From: an uncultured Lachnospiraceae bacterium | Lineage (GTDB): Bacteria; Bacillota; Clostridia; Lachnospirales; Lachnospiraceae | DNA length: 64,000 nucleotides | Direction of reading: 5' to 3' | Assembly (NCBI GenBank): GCA_900544685.1 | Contig: UQWA01000003.1 | Coordinates: 62,001 to 126,000, forward strand | Part shown: piece by piece, positions 48,996 through 58,225 of the stretch | Layout: each line of letters starts with the position of its first letter | How positions within the stretch are numbered: the first letter of the stretch is position 1 | Program-made: the position numbers and the translations under genes | The notes under the pieces: generated by a model | Databases searched by the model: none | What the model was told of the DNA's origin: nothing | The model's input: the letters and a program-made list of their open reading frames with translations, nothing else

Positions 48996-49226
48996 TTATT
49001 GCATAATATCTACAATGACTTTTTTGTCGCTCTTGGATGCAGCAGCTTTTACAACGGAACGGATTGCTTTCGCAATTCTTCCCTGCTTACCAATCACTTT
49101 GCCCATATCTGATTGAGCAACTTTCAACTCAATGACTGTGGATTTTCCACTTTCCTTTTCCGTCACTACAACTTCTTCCGGATGTTCCACAAGAGACTTG
49201 GCAATTACTTCCACTAACTCTTTCAT
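48996..49226 (-). CDS. khpA: KH-domain RNA-binding protein KhpA
   Basis: This 76-residue protein is a single KH domain (IELKVAQSDMGKVIGKQGRIAKAIR, with the GxxG-type GKQG loop). KhpA pairs with KhpB in Gram-positives and affects cell elongation and RNA regulation. It stands between rpsP and rimM, the standard position. GAGGTG precedes the ATG. Confidence 0.94.
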   Translation of the reverse strand: MKELVEVIAKSLVEHPEEVVVTEKESGKSTVIELKVAQSDMGKVIGKQGRIAKAIRSVVKAAASKSDKKVIVDIMQ

Positions 49227-49242
49227 TACCGCACCTCAATTC

Positions 49243-49488
49243 TTATTTTTCGATGCCAGCTAACTTGAACAGTTTTCCAACAACTTCTGTAGGCTGAGCG
49301 CCATTAGCAAGCCATTTTTTAGCCAGTTCTTCATTTACATGGAACTCGCTTGGATCAGTATTTGGATTGTAAGTACCGATTTCTTCGATACATCTTCCGT
49401 CTCTAGGGGATCTGGAATCTGCAACTACGATTCTGTAGAAAGGTGCCTTCTTCTGTCCCATTCTTCTTAATCTGATTTTTACTGCCAT
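49243..49488 (-). CDS. rpsP: 30S ribosomal protein S16
   Basis: This 81-residue protein begins MAVKIRLRRMGQKKAPFYRIVVADSRSPRDGR, the S16 signature, followed by IEEIGTYNP. It follows ffh after an 86-bp gap containing a GTTGTATATACAAC palindrome and a small hairpin (CCTG/CAGG). GGAGG precedes the ATG. Confidence 0.97.
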   Translation of the reverse strand: MAVKIRLRRMGQKKAPFYRIVVADSRSPRDGRCIEEIGTYNPNTDPSEFHVNEELAKKWLANGAQPTEVVGKLFKLAGIEK

Positions 49489-49574
49489 TTTATTTTACCT
49501 CCGTAATTTTTTGAACCTGTTTTTCAGGAAATTGTGACCAGCGTTGTATATACAACTGCCGGATTATTTATATG

Positions 49575-50924
49575 TTAAAAGGGAAGTTTGAACTTGCCTC
49601 TTTTACCCATCTTACCTCCCATCATACCAGGGAGCTGTTTCATCATCTTTCTGGACTGCTCAAACTGCTTTACCAGACGGTTGACTTCGCTGATATCCAC
49701 ACCGGCACCAGCTGCAATTCTCTTCTTTCTGGAAGGATTCAGAATATCCGGGTTGGATCGTTCCTTCGGTGTCATGGAAAGAATAATTGCTTCTGTTCTT
49801 GCAAGGGCAGATTCATCAATCATTCCCTCGATGTCCTTCATCTTGCTTCCGCCGATTCCCGGCATCATGCTAAGGACACTGGAAATGCCACCCATATTTT
49901 TCATCTGATTCATGCTTTCCAGATAATCATCAAAACCAAAGCTTGCTTTCTTCAGCTTCTGTTCCATCTCTTTGGCTTTCGCCTCATCCAGATTCGCCTG
50001 AGCCTTCTCGATCAGAGTCATGACATCACCCATACCAAGAATTCTGGACGCCATACGTTCTGGATAGAACTGTTCCAGATCAGACAACTTCTCTCCCATA
50101 CCTGCATACAGGATCGGCTTGCCACAGGTTGCCTTGATGGACAATGCAGCACCACCTCTGGTATCTCCATCCAGCTTGGTAAGAACCACACCGTCAATGC
50201 CGATCTTATCATTAAACATCTGGGATACATTCACTGCATCCTGACCGGTCATGGCATCTACTACAAGCAATGTCTGATCGACCTGTACAGCTTCCTTGAT
50301 CTCAACCAGCTCATTCATCATATCTTCATCTACATGAAGACGACCGGCTGTATCCAGAAATACCACATTCATATTATGTGACTTAGCATGTTCAATTGCT
50401 GCCTTGGCAATGTTCACTGGTTTTTGCTTGTCACCCATGGAAAAGACTTCCACACCGACCTTCTCACCGTTGATCTGTAACTGCTGAATCGCTGCCGGAC
50501 GATATACGTCGCAGGCTGCAAGGAGCGGAACTCTTCCCTTGGACTTCAGCTTCGCTGCCAGCTTTGCTGTCGTCGTTGTCTTACCTGCGCCCTGAAGACC
50601 CACCATCATAATGACGGTAATCTCATTACCAGGCTTTAAGGCAATCTCCTTCATCTCAGATCCCATGAGTGAAACCAGTTCTTCATTTACAATCTTGATC
50701 ACCATCTGACCAGGATTCAGCCCATTCATGACATCTGCGCCAACGGCACGCTCCTGAACAGATTTGATAAACTGCTTTACAACTTTGAAGCTGACATCGG
50801 CTTCCAGAAGTGCCATCTTGACTTCCTTCAGTGCCGTCTTCACATCACTTTCCGTCAGCTTACCCTTGCTTCGCAGGTTCTTAAACACATTTTGTAGTTT
50901 GTCGGAAAGGCTTTCAAATGCCAT
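49575..50924 (-). CDS. ffh: Signal recognition particle protein Ffh
   Basis: This 449-residue GTPase of SRP has an N domain (1-90), a G domain with GLQGAGKTTTTAKLAA (G1), AACDVYRPAAIQQL, DTAGRLHVDEDMM, TKLDGDTRGGAAL and a methionine-rich M domain (about 300-449) ending GGKMGKRGKFKLPF. It binds signal sequences and SRP RNA and delivers ribosomes to FtsY, which is encoded about 1.6 kb upstream. It follows ylxM by 2 bp with a GGAGG site. Confidence 0.97.
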   Translation of the reverse strand: MAFESLSDKLQNVFKNLRSKGKLTESDVKTALKEVKMALLEADVSFKVVKQFIKSVQERAVGADVMNGLNPGQMVIKIVNEELVSLMGSEMKEIALKPGNEITVIMMVGLQGAGKTTTTAKLAAKLKSKGRVPLLAACDVYRPAAIQQLQINGEKVGVEVFSMGDKQKPVNIAKAAIEHAKSHNMNVVFLDTAGRLHVDEDMMNELVEIKEAVQVDQTLLVVDAMTGQDAVNVSQMFNDKIGIDGVVLTKLDGDTRGGAALSIKATCGKPILYAGMGEKLSDLEQFYPERMASRILGMGDVMTLIEKAQANLDEAKAKEMEQKLKKASFGFDDYLESMNQMKNMGGISSVLSMMPGIGGSKMKDIEGMIDESALARTEAIILSMTPKERSNPDILNPSRKKRIAAGAGVDISEVNRLVKQFEQSRKMMKQLPGMMGGKMGKRGKFKLPF

Positions 50925-50926
50925 TA

Positions 50927-51244
50927 TTATAATTCCTCCAGTATCTCACTGCATATCTGCTCAATATCCTGCTGGCCTTTTGCAAGTTCATGAATCTGTG
51001 TCACTTTTTCTTTAATAGAAAGGAACTTTTCGACCAGATGAAGCTGTTCTTCATAATGAGCCAGTATATTGTTGCAGCGCTTAATTAAATCGTGAACACC
51101 CTGTCTGCTAATATCGTATTCTTTTGCTACTTCCGTGCAGGAATAGTCATTCAACACCACATCTTCATATACCTGACGCTGATGTTCTGTCAGTAATTCA
51201 CCATAAAAATCATATAATAAAGTCTGCTCAACAAATCGTTCCAT
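50927..51244 (-). CDS. ylxM: YlxM, SRP-associated helix-turn-helix protein
   Basis: This 105-residue protein of the UPF0122 family has the signature LLYDFYGELLTEHQRQVYEDVVLNDYSCTEVAKEYDISRQGVHDLIKR (a sigma-70 region-4-like HTH). YlxM is regularly cotranscribed with ffh and has been linked to SRP function in Streptococcus. I start at the ATG at 51244 (AAAGGTG); upstream codons overlap the promoter. First gene of the ylxM-ffh-rpsP-khpA-rimM-trmD operon. Confidence 0.93.
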   Translation of the reverse strand: MERFVEQTLLYDFYGELLTEHQRQVYEDVVLNDYSCTEVAKEYDISRQGVHDLIKRCNNILAHYEEQLHLVEKFLSIKEKVTQIHELAKGQQDIEQICSEILEEL

Positions 51245-51260
51245 ATCTATCACCTTTGAC

Positions 51261-51289
51261 ATGATATACCAATTGCTTCGCATTGTCAA
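51261..51289 (-). promoter_or_regulatory. Promoter of the ylxM-ffh operon
   Basis: TTGACA (51289-51284), 17-nt spacer, TATCAT (51266-51261). It lies just after the ilvA stop. Confidence 0.78.
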
Positions 51290-51314
51290 GTATTTTTTCT
51301 TGACAGCTTAAAAA

Positions 51315-52538
51315 TTATGGATTGGCTCTGATCAGACGTGGTTTGTAACCAGACTCTTCCAGTGCTTTTACAATCTGATTCTTATGATCGGTACCAAATG
51401 CCTCCATGGTAATCTTCAGTTCTACTGCCTTGGAGCGGTTGGTACTGATAAACTGGTTATGTTCCAGTTTGATAACATTACCCTGCATCTTGGCAATGAC
51501 AGCGGATACCTTTGTCAGTTCTCCAGGAGAGTCCGGCAATAATACAGAGACAGTAAAGATACGATCTCTCTGGATCAGTCCAAACTGTACCACAGAAGAC
51601 ATGGTGATCACGTCCATGTTACCACCACTAAGCACGGAAACAATCTTTTTATTCTTTACGTCCAGATGCTTCAGTGCTGCTACCGTCAGCAGTCCGGAAT
51701 TCTCAACTACCATCTTATGATTTTCTACCATATCCAGGAATGCAACGATCAGTTCATCGTCTGTGACGGTAATCACATCATCCAGATTTTTCTGAAGATA
51801 AGGGAAAATCTTACTGCCAGGTGTCTTCACTGCAGTACCATCTGCAATCGTATTGATGGATGGCAGTGTGGTTACTTCCCCATTTTTCAGAGATTCCTGA
51901 AGACAGTTGGCACCTGCCGGTTCCACTCCGATCACTTTAATGTTTGGATTCAGCATCTTGGCAAGCGTAGAAACGCCGGTTGCCAGTCCGCCACCGCCGA
52001 CCGGAACCAGAATATAATCTACCAGTGGAAGTTCCTTTACAATCTCCATGGCAATGGTACCCTGACCGGTTGCCACACCAAGGTCATCAAACGGATGGAT
52101 AAATGTATATCCGTTCTCTTCTGCCAGCTTGTACGCGTGTTCACATGCTTCATCGTATACATTGCCGTGAAGCACTACTTCAGCACCATAACTCTTGGTA
52201 CGATTCACCTTCATCAGTGGTGTGGTTGTCGGCATAACAACCACCGCCTTTACTCCCAGTTCTTTGGCTGCATATGCCACACCCTGGGCATGATTACCTG
52301 CTGATGCAGTGATCAGTCCCTTTGCCTGTTCTTCTTTTTCCAGCTTAGAAATACGATAATAGGCGCCACGGATTTTGTAGGCACCTGTAATCTGCATATT
52401 TTCCGGCTTCAGATATACTTTATTACCAGTCTGCTCGCTAAAATACTTGCTGTAAACCAGCTTGGTCTCCTGTGTAACTCTTTTTACCACTTCAGCTGCT
52501 TCTTCAAAATTTTCTAATGTTAAATCTGTAAATTCCAT
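51315..52538 (-). CDS. ilvA: Threonine ammonia-lyase with ACT domain
   Basis: This 407-residue PLP enzyme deaminates threonine to 2-oxobutanoate. The PLP lysine is in QITGAYKIRGAYYRI (near 59); ASAGNHAQGVAYAA, PVGGGGLATGVSTL (phosphate loop) and VLSGGNMDV are present. One C-terminal ACT domain (about 325-405) is present rather than the paired regulatory domains of long biosynthetic enzymes, so it resembles the shorter form, which may be catabolic or biosynthetic. It begins 2 bp after the ftsY stop, an unusual partner for this gene. Confidence 0.93.
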   Translation of the reverse strand: MEFTDLTLENFEEAAEVVKRVTQETKLVYSKYFSEQTGNKVYLKPENMQITGAYKIRGAYYRISKLEKEEQAKGLITASAGNHAQGVAYAAKELGVKAVVVMPTTTPLMKVNRTKSYGAEVVLHGNVYDEACEHAYKLAEENGYTFIHPFDDLGVATGQGTIAMEIVKELPLVDYILVPVGGGGLATGVSTLAKMLNPNIKVIGVEPAGANCLQESLKNGEVTTLPSINTIADGTAVKTPGSKIFPYLQKNLDDVITVTDDELIVAFLDMVENHKMVVENSGLLTVAALKHLDVKNKKIVSVLSGGNMDVITMSSVVQFGLIQRDRIFTVSVLLPDSPGELTKVSAVIAKMQGNVIKLEHNQFISTNRSKAVELKITMEAFGTDHKNQIVKALEESGYKPRLIRANP

Positions 52539-52540
52539 CT

Positions 52541-53479
52541 TTATTCTGTTTCCTTTTCATTTAAAAATAATGCGTTTACAAACTCATCGGCGTCAAACTT
52601 CTGCAAATCATCGATGCTTTCTCCTACTCCGATATATTTTACCGGGATGCCCAGTTCTGAATGAATGGCAATGGCAATGCCTCCCTTGGCTGTTCCATCC
52701 AGCTTGGTAAGGATGATTCCTGTGATATTGGCTGCCTCAGAGAACTCACGTGCCTGAACCAGTGCATTCTGTCCGGTCGTTCCGTCCAACACTACCAGTG
52801 TCTCACGGTAAGCTTCCGGATATTCCTTTTCCAGAATACGGTTAATCTTTGCCAGTTCATTCATCAGGTTCTTCTTATTGTGTAATCTTCCTGCTGTATC
52901 GCAAAGAAGTACGTCAGCATTTCTCGCTTTAGCGGCTGCTATGGCATCATAAACAACCGAAGCCGGGTCAGAGCCTTCCTGTCCGCTGATAATCTCCACA
53001 CCGGCACGGTTCGCCCACTCGGTAAGCTGCTCACCTGCTGCTGCGCGGAAGGTATCTGCCGCTGCAAGAACGACCTTTTTACCCTGATCCTTTAACTTGC
53101 CTGCCAGTTTTCCAACACTGGTCGTCTTTCCAACACCATTCACACCAATTACCAGAACGACAGACTTGCGGTTTTCGAACTCATATGCCGTCTCACCTAC
53201 ATCCATCTGTTCTTTGATGCTCTCAATCAGATACCGTTTGCACTCTTCCGGTTCCTTGATGTTATTGTCTTTTACTGCCTGCTTCAACTTTTCAATAATG
53301 GCCGTAGTTGCATTGATTCCCAGATCCCCCATGACCAGAGTCTCTTCGATTTCATCATAAAAATCATCATCAATGCTGGAAAAACCACTGAATATATTAT
53401 CAATCCCGGCAACAATATTGTCTCTTGTCTTTGTCAGCCCTTCAGCCAGACGCTTAAAAAAACCTTTCTTTTCCTGCAT
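52541..53479 (-). CDS. ftsY: SRP receptor FtsY
   Basis: This 312-residue SRP GTPase has GVNGVGKTTSVGKLAG (G1), AADTFRAAAGEQL, CDTAGRLHNKKNLMNEL, LDGTTGQNALVQA and TKLDGTAKGGIAIA. The acidic A domain is nearly absent, as usual in Firmicutes. It docks SRP-bound ribosomes at the membrane with Ffh. It is 13 bp after smc with a GGGAGG site. Confidence 0.96.
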   Translation of the reverse strand: MQEKKGFFKRLAEGLTKTRDNIVAGIDNIFSGFSSIDDDFYDEIEETLVMGDLGINATTAIIEKLKQAVKDNNIKEPEECKRYLIESIKEQMDVGETAYEFENRKSVVLVIGVNGVGKTTSVGKLAGKLKDQGKKVVLAAADTFRAAAGEQLTEWANRAGVEIISGQEGSDPASVVYDAIAAAKARNADVLLCDTAGRLHNKKNLMNELAKINRILEKEYPEAYRETLVVLDGTTGQNALVQAREFSEAANITGIILTKLDGTAKGGIAIAIHSELGIPVKYIGVGESIDDLQKFDADEFVNALFLNEKETE

Positions 53480-53492
53480 GAAAGATTCCTCC

Positions 53493-56400
53493 CTATTGAT
53501 CTAATTCGTCTTCCACCATATTGACGGAAACCTGTGTGGAAACCCCCTTTTCCTGCATGGTGATACCATACAGTCTGTCTGCAACAGCCATTGTTCCTCG
53601 TCTATGTGTTATAATAATAAACTGCGTGTTTTTTGTCAACTTATGAAGATAATTTGCATATCTGGATACATTGTTTTCATCCAGTGCCGCCTCAATCTCA
53701 TCCAGAAGACAGAATGGAGACGGCTTCATATTCTGAATGGCAAAAAGCAGAGCAATTGCCGTCAGCGCTTTTTCTCCACCAGACATCTGCATCATATTCA
53801 CCAGTTTCTTTCCAGGCGGCTGTGCGATAATACGAATACCTGCCTCCAGAATATCCTCATCCTCTACCAGCTCCAGACTGCCCTTTCCTCCGCCGAACAG
53901 TTCTTTGAATGCTTTCTCGAATTCCTGCTGCATAATGGCAAACTTCTCTTTAAACTGACGCCGCATACCCTCATCCAGTTCGGTAATGATCTTTTTCAGA
54001 TCTTCTCCCGCCTTTACCAGATCTGCATGTTGGGCAGCCAGGAATTCATGACGCTCGTGAAGCTCCTTATATTCTTCTATGGCATTGACATTGACAGGTC
54101 CCAGCGCCTTGATCTCACCCTTTAACTGAGAGATCATCTTCTTAAGCTGCGGGGAATGTTCGATCTCTTCATCTCGGAATTTTTCTGCTTCGCTGGCCGT
54201 CAGTTCATATTCTTCCCACATATAATTAATCTGACGTTCCAGATAATCCCCCAGACGTTCCTTCTGGTTATCCAGTCGGAAATGCTCTTTATCCAGATCA
54301 CTGAGCTGGTTGCTCAAGTCTTCTCTCACCTGGAAAAATTCTTTGTGAGAACGGTTCTTGGTACTACGTTCTTCTGTTATCTGATTCAGTTCTTTTTCGG
54401 TATCTGCTTCTGCCTGCTGTGCATGAAGAATGGATTCCTGAATCTCCTGAATCTGGGCTTCTTTTTTCTCCACATCCTGTCTGGAACCCGACAGATTCTC
54501 CTGAAGATTTTTCTTTTCCTCACAAAGATGTGTTTCCTCACTGTGAATACGTTGGATATTCTGCCGGATAAACTCTTCCTTCTGGTGCAGTGCAGTCGTC
54601 TGTGTATGTACCTCATTGCAGATACGGTTCTTTTCCTCCTGCTGCTGCCTCTTCTCCTCCAGTTCTGCCTGCCAGCCCTGAATTTTCGCTTCCAGACCCG
54701 CTTCCTGCTCCTTGGAAAGTTCCATTTCTTTCTCAATCTGGATATGTTCTTCGTCAATCTCTTCCATCTGCTGACGAATCTCATTTACTTCACTTTGCAG
54801 TGATTTGTTATCCGAAAGCATTCTGGCATTCTGCGTCTGGATCTCCTGCAGTTTTAATTTCAGTGTATTCTGATTTAGATACTCTGCCTGCATCTGTTCT
54901 GTACGTTTTACCAGCTCTTCTCTCTTGGCTGCCCGGTTCTGGCGAATCTCTTCGATCTGTTTCTGAAGCTGCGTCACATGGCTTCTGGCTAACTGTACTT
55001 TTGTTTCCAGATCTTCCATCTCTCTTCTTCGTCCCAGAAGATTGCTGGAATTCTTAAATGCACCACCGGACATGGAACCACCCGGGCTTAACAGATCTCC
55101 TTCCAGTGTAACAATTCGCAGAGACTGACGGTATTTTCGGGATATGGCAATGGCATGATCGATATGATCCACAATCAGTGTCTTTCCAAGCAGATATTCC
55201 ACCAGAGTCTCATAACGATCATCGGTATCAACCAATGTGCTTGCAACACCGATTGCACCCGGCTCATACAATGCCTGGTCGTTTCCCAGGCCTCCCTTTT
55301 TATGAATCGCACTCAACGGAAGGAATGTGGCACGTCCAAACTTGTTCTTTTTCAGATACTCAATCATGGCCTTTGCCGTATTCTCATTATCGGTAACAAT
55401 ATTCTGAATGCTTCCGCCAAGGGCTGTCTCAATGGCAGCTTCGTATTTCTTCTCCGTCTTCACCAGATCGGCAACTACTCCATAGATACCGGTCACACTG
55501 TCCTTCTTTTCCATAACACGGCGGATACTGTTGCCATATCCGTCATAACGCTCTGTCATATTGCGCAGGGCTTCCAGTCTGGAAACATTGCGGCTGTACT
55601 CTTCCTTGGTGGTCTCCAGTTCCTTGGAGCTGCGGATCAATTCCTGCTGGATCTCATTGATGCCTGCCTCAATCCGGGCATTTTCTTCCGTCAGATCATG
55701 GATCTTTGCTGTAATCGCATCATACTCCTTCTGATACCCTTCCCGGACGGCTTCCCGCTGATTCTGCTCAGTCTTTGCAGAAAGCATACGCTGGGTGAGC
55801 TGGGAATTACGGATCTGGATCTGTTCCTTCATGGTCTCAAAACGCTGTAATTTTGCCTTGGTATTCGAACGTTCTCCCAGAAGGTCAATCAGGCTGTTTC
55901 GTCCTGTGGCAATCTTTTCTTCCAGCCCTTCTGCTTCTTCTGTAACTCTCTGAAGCTCCTGTACACAGCTCTTTTCCTGTTCTGACGCCTCTTCCAGTTT
56001 TTTTTTCAGCTTCTGACTGTTTGCCTCTTCTGCTTCCAGTTCCTTCCTGCATGCTTTCAGAGACTCTTCGATCCCTGCCATACGGCTCTGGAAATGCTCA
56101 TCATTCATGGAAGCGGAACGGATCTGTTCTTTTAACAGTTCAATCTGATTCTCAAGCTGCTGCTTTACCATGCGCCCCTGATTCAGTTCATTTTTCTTTT
56201 CTTCGATAGCAGCATCCAGGGACTCCAGTTCCTGTTCAATCTTCTCATATTCGGTACGGATCTGTTCCAGTTTTCCCTTCACCGTCTCCATATCATGATC
56301 AGAAATCAGGATCTTATTCTCTACCTCTTTTAACTGACCGGACATTCGTTCTTTTTCCAGTAAAAACATATTAATGTCCAGTTGTTTTAATTCATCTCTT

Positions 56401-57053
56401 TTTTTCAGATAAATCTTCGCTTTTTCAGACTGGCGTTCCAACGGTCCCACCTGTCTGGTCAGCTCTGAGAGGATATCATTAATTCGAGTCAGATTATTAT
56501 TCTCGTCTTCCAGCTTCTTCTGCGCCGCCAGCTTACGTCTCTTAAACTTGACAATCCCGGCCGCTTCATCAAACAGCTCTCTTCGTTCTTCCGGTTTACC
56601 GTTCAGGATCTTATCAATCTGTCCCTGACCGATAATGGAATAGCCTTCTTTTCCAATACCGGTATCATAAAAAAGCTCCTTTACATCTCGCAGACGACAG
56701 GCAGTACCGTTGATCAGATATTCACTTTCACCAGAACGGTAAAGCCTTCTGGTTACTGTAACTTCGTTATAGTCTACCGGAAGCTGATGATCCGAATTAT
56801 CCAGCGTAATGGCAACCATGGCAAATCCCAGTGGTTTACGGTTCTCGGTACCGGAAAAAATAACGTCCTGCATATTGGAACCACGGAGCTGCTTTACGCT
56901 TTGTTCGCCAAGAACCCATCTTACTGCATCACCAACGTTACTTTTGCCACTTCCGTTTGGGCCGACAATACCGGTAATACCGTTATGAAACTGAAACTTC
57001 AGTTTGTTTGCAAAAGACTTAAATCCATGTACTTCTATGCTCTTCAGATACAT
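53493..57053 (-). CDS. smc: Chromosome partition protein Smc
   Basis: This 1186-residue condensin ATPase has Walker A GPNGSGKSNVGDAVRW near residue 32, two long coiled coils (about 170-510 and 665-1010), a hinge (about 520-640) around VTGIYGVVADLVKTEKKYEAA and GRATFLPLS, and a C-terminal head with signature MSGGEKALTAIALLFA and CLLDEIEAALDENN. It shapes and segregates the chromosome with ScpA/ScpB, which are not in this window. It follows rnc directly (start right after the stop), the classic rnc-smc-ftsY order. Confidence 0.97.
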   Translation of the reverse strand: MYLKSIEVHGFKSFANKLKFQFHNGITGIVGPNGSGKSNVGDAVRWVLGEQSVKQLRGSNMQDVIFSGTENRKPLGFAMVAITLDNSDHQLPVDYNEVTVTRRLYRSGESEYLINGTACRLRDVKELFYDTGIGKEGYSIIGQGQIDKILNGKPEERRELFDEAAGIVKFKRRKLAAQKKLEDENNNLTRINDILSELTRQVGPLERQSEKAKIYLKKRDELKQLDINMFLLEKERMSGQLKEVENKILISDHDMETVKGKLEQIRTEYEKIEQELESLDAAIEEKKNELNQGRMVKQQLENQIELLKEQIRSASMNDEHFQSRMAGIEESLKACRKELEAEEANSQKLKKKLEEASEQEKSCVQELQRVTEEAEGLEEKIATGRNSLIDLLGERSNTKAKLQRFETMKEQIQIRNSQLTQRMLSAKTEQNQREAVREGYQKEYDAITAKIHDLTEENARIEAGINEIQQELIRSSKELETTKEEYSRNVSRLEALRNMTERYDGYGNSIRRVMEKKDSVTGIYGVVADLVKTEKKYEAAIETALGGSIQNIVTDNENTAKAMIEYLKKNKFGRATFLPLSAIHKKGGLGNDQALYEPGAIGVASTLVDTDDRYETLVEYLLGKTLIVDHIDHAIAISRKYRQSLRIVTLEGDLLSPGGSMSGGAFKNSSNLLGRRREMEDLETKVQLARSHVTQLQKQIEEIRQNRAAKREELVKRTEQMQAEYLNQNTLKLKLQEIQTQNARMLSDNKSLQSEVNEIRQQMEEIDEEHIQIEKEMELSKEQEAGLEAKIQGWQAELEEKRQQQEEKNRICNEVHTQTTALHQKEEFIRQNIQRIHSEETHLCEEKKNLQENLSGSRQDVEKKEAQIQEIQESILHAQQAEADTEKELNQITEERSTKNRSHKEFFQVREDLSNQLSDLDKEHFRLDNQKERLGDYLERQINYMWEEYELTASEAEKFRDEEIEHSPQLKKMISQLKGEIKALGPVNVNAIEEYKELHERHEFLAAQHADLVKAGEDLKKIITELDEGMRRQFKEKFAIMQQEFEKAFKELFGGGKGSLELVEDEDILEAGIRIIAQPPGKKLVNMMQMSGGEKALTAIALLFAIQNMKPSPFCLLDEIEAALDENNVSRYANYLHKLTKNTQFIIITHRRGTMAVADRLYGITMQEKGVSTQVSVNMVEDELDQ

Positions 57054-57746
57054 CTATTTTGCCTGCCCTTTCAGGGTAATGATCGTTCGGTAAGCGGCCT
57101 GTTGTTCTGCACTCTTCTTGGTTCTGCCGCTTCCTTCTTCGAATCCCTTGTCACCGATAAATAACTGCATGACAAAAGTCTTATCATGATCCGGTCCCTC
57201 TTCACGTACCAGATGATAAGACATTGGCTGTCCCTTAAAAGAACTCTGTACAATCTCCTGCAGGATAGTTTTGCTATCATAAAAGAGTTTTTTGTTCTCA
57301 ATATCATTTAAAATAAATCTGTTCACAAATTCTTTTGCATTAGCAAAACCACCGTCCAGATAAATAGCTCCGATCAGTGCTTCCATGGCATCTGATACAA
57401 TGGAATCACGGAAACGTCCACCTGTCTGTTCCTCGCCCTTTCCAAGTCTCAGAAATGATCCAAGTTCAATCACAGCCGCACACTGAGCCAAAGTCGGTTC
57501 ACATACAATACTGGCGCGAAGCTTTGTCATATCGCCTTCCGGCATACCAGGATAGTTATTAAAAATGAATTCACTGCTGGAGAGCTCAAGGACTGCATCA
57601 CCAAGGAATTCCAGTCTTTCATTATCTTTTAGTTTCTTTTTGGTTTCATTGGCATAGGAACTGTGTCGCATGGCATTCTCCAGTAATTCTCTGTTCTTAA
57701 ATACATAGCCAATCTTATTTTCCAGTTCTTTTAAATCTCTGTTCAT
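57054..57746 (-). CDS. rnc: Ribonuclease III
   Basis: This 230-residue enzyme cuts double-stranded RNA in rRNA processing and mRNA turnover. The catalytic signature NERLEFLGDAVLELSSSEFIF lies near 42-62, the second acidic site in SDAMEALIGAIYLDGG near 120, and the dsRBD occupies about 158-228 (GEGSGRTKKSAEQQAA-like end). GAGGTG precedes the ATG. The 234-bp gap to acpP holds a palindromic element and a terminator. Confidence 0.97.
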   Translation of the reverse strand: MNRDLKELENKIGYVFKNRELLENAMRHSSYANETKKKLKDNERLEFLGDAVLELSSSEFIFNNYPGMPEGDMTKLRASIVCEPTLAQCAAVIELGSFLRLGKGEEQTGGRFRDSIVSDAMEALIGAIYLDGGFANAKEFVNRFILNDIENKKLFYDSKTILQEIVQSSFKGQPMSYHLVREEGPDHDKTFVMQLFIGDKGFEEGSGRTKKSAEQQAAYRTIITLKGQAK

Positions 57747-57770
57747 GTTTCACCTCATAATTCATCTTGT

Positions 57771-57940
57771 ATGATACCTACGGATTGCTCCGTGCTTCGC
57801 ACTCCCGCAATCCTCCCCACTATTCGCATATCGTGGGATTAAAATCCCACTTTCATGCTCATATTGTGGCGGGTTCCAAGGTCTTACATCCACTTATGAG
57901 CAAGCTCACGTGGATTCAGACCTTTTAACCCTGGTATCAT
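57771..57940. repeat. 170-bp palindromic, multi-hairpin element
   Basis: The element is bounded by inverted ATGATACC (57771-57778) and GGTATCAT (57933-57940). Inside are three hairpins: GGATTG/CAATCC (57782-57813) capped by GTGC-TTC-GCAC; GTGGGATT/AATCCCAC (57833-57850); and a long one from AAGGTCT/AGACCTT (57878-57924) through ATCCAC/GTGGAT to TGAGC/GCTCA. No reading frame of note. The layout is that of a MITE or BIME-like intergenic repeat, but only one copy lies in this window, so mobility is inference. Confidence 0.7.
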
Positions 57941-57968
57941 AAAAAAGGGGTGCACACAACGGCACCCC
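57941..57968 (-). terminator. acpP terminator
   Basis: GGGGTGC/GCACCCC (57968-57962 with 57953-57947), 8-nt loop, then TTTTTT on minus. The T tract abuts the palindromic element. Confidence 0.9.
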
Positions 57969-57980
57969 AAAAGATCAAAC

Positions 57981-58214
57981 TTACGCATCGACAGCGTTCT
58001 TGATTGCTTCTACCGCATCTCCTACAGAAACGATCTTCTCAGCTTCCTCATTCGGGATCTCAATATCAAACTCTTCTTCAATGCCCATGATGATCTGATA
58101 TACATCCAGAGAATCTGCGCCAAGATCATCCACAAATGTAGTATCCATTGTGATCTCTTCTTCATCAACATTCATAACCTCTGCAATAATCTTCTGCAGC
58201 TTTTCAAGTTCCAT
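57981..58214 (-). CDS. acpP: Acyl carrier protein
   Basis: This 77-residue acidic protein carries the phosphopantetheine serine in FVDDLGADSLDVYQIIMG (about residue 36). It holds growing acyl chains for fatty-acid synthesis and supplies acyl-ACP to PlsX. AGGAGG precedes the ATG. It is 11 bp after plsX, as in many Firmicutes. Confidence 0.97.
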   Translation of the reverse strand: MELEKLQKIIAEVMNVDEEEITMDTTFVDDLGADSLDVYQIIMGIEEEFDIEIPNEEAEKIVSVGDAVEAIKNAVDA

Positions 58215-58225
58215 AACAGTACCTC

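Noticed and set aside
49530..49550. GTTGTATATACAAC palindrome between ffh and rpsP as a GntR operator
   Set aside because: Similar core to the citrate synthase operator but spaced differently and in the middle of a housekeeping operon with no promoter; probably chance or an mRNA hairpin.
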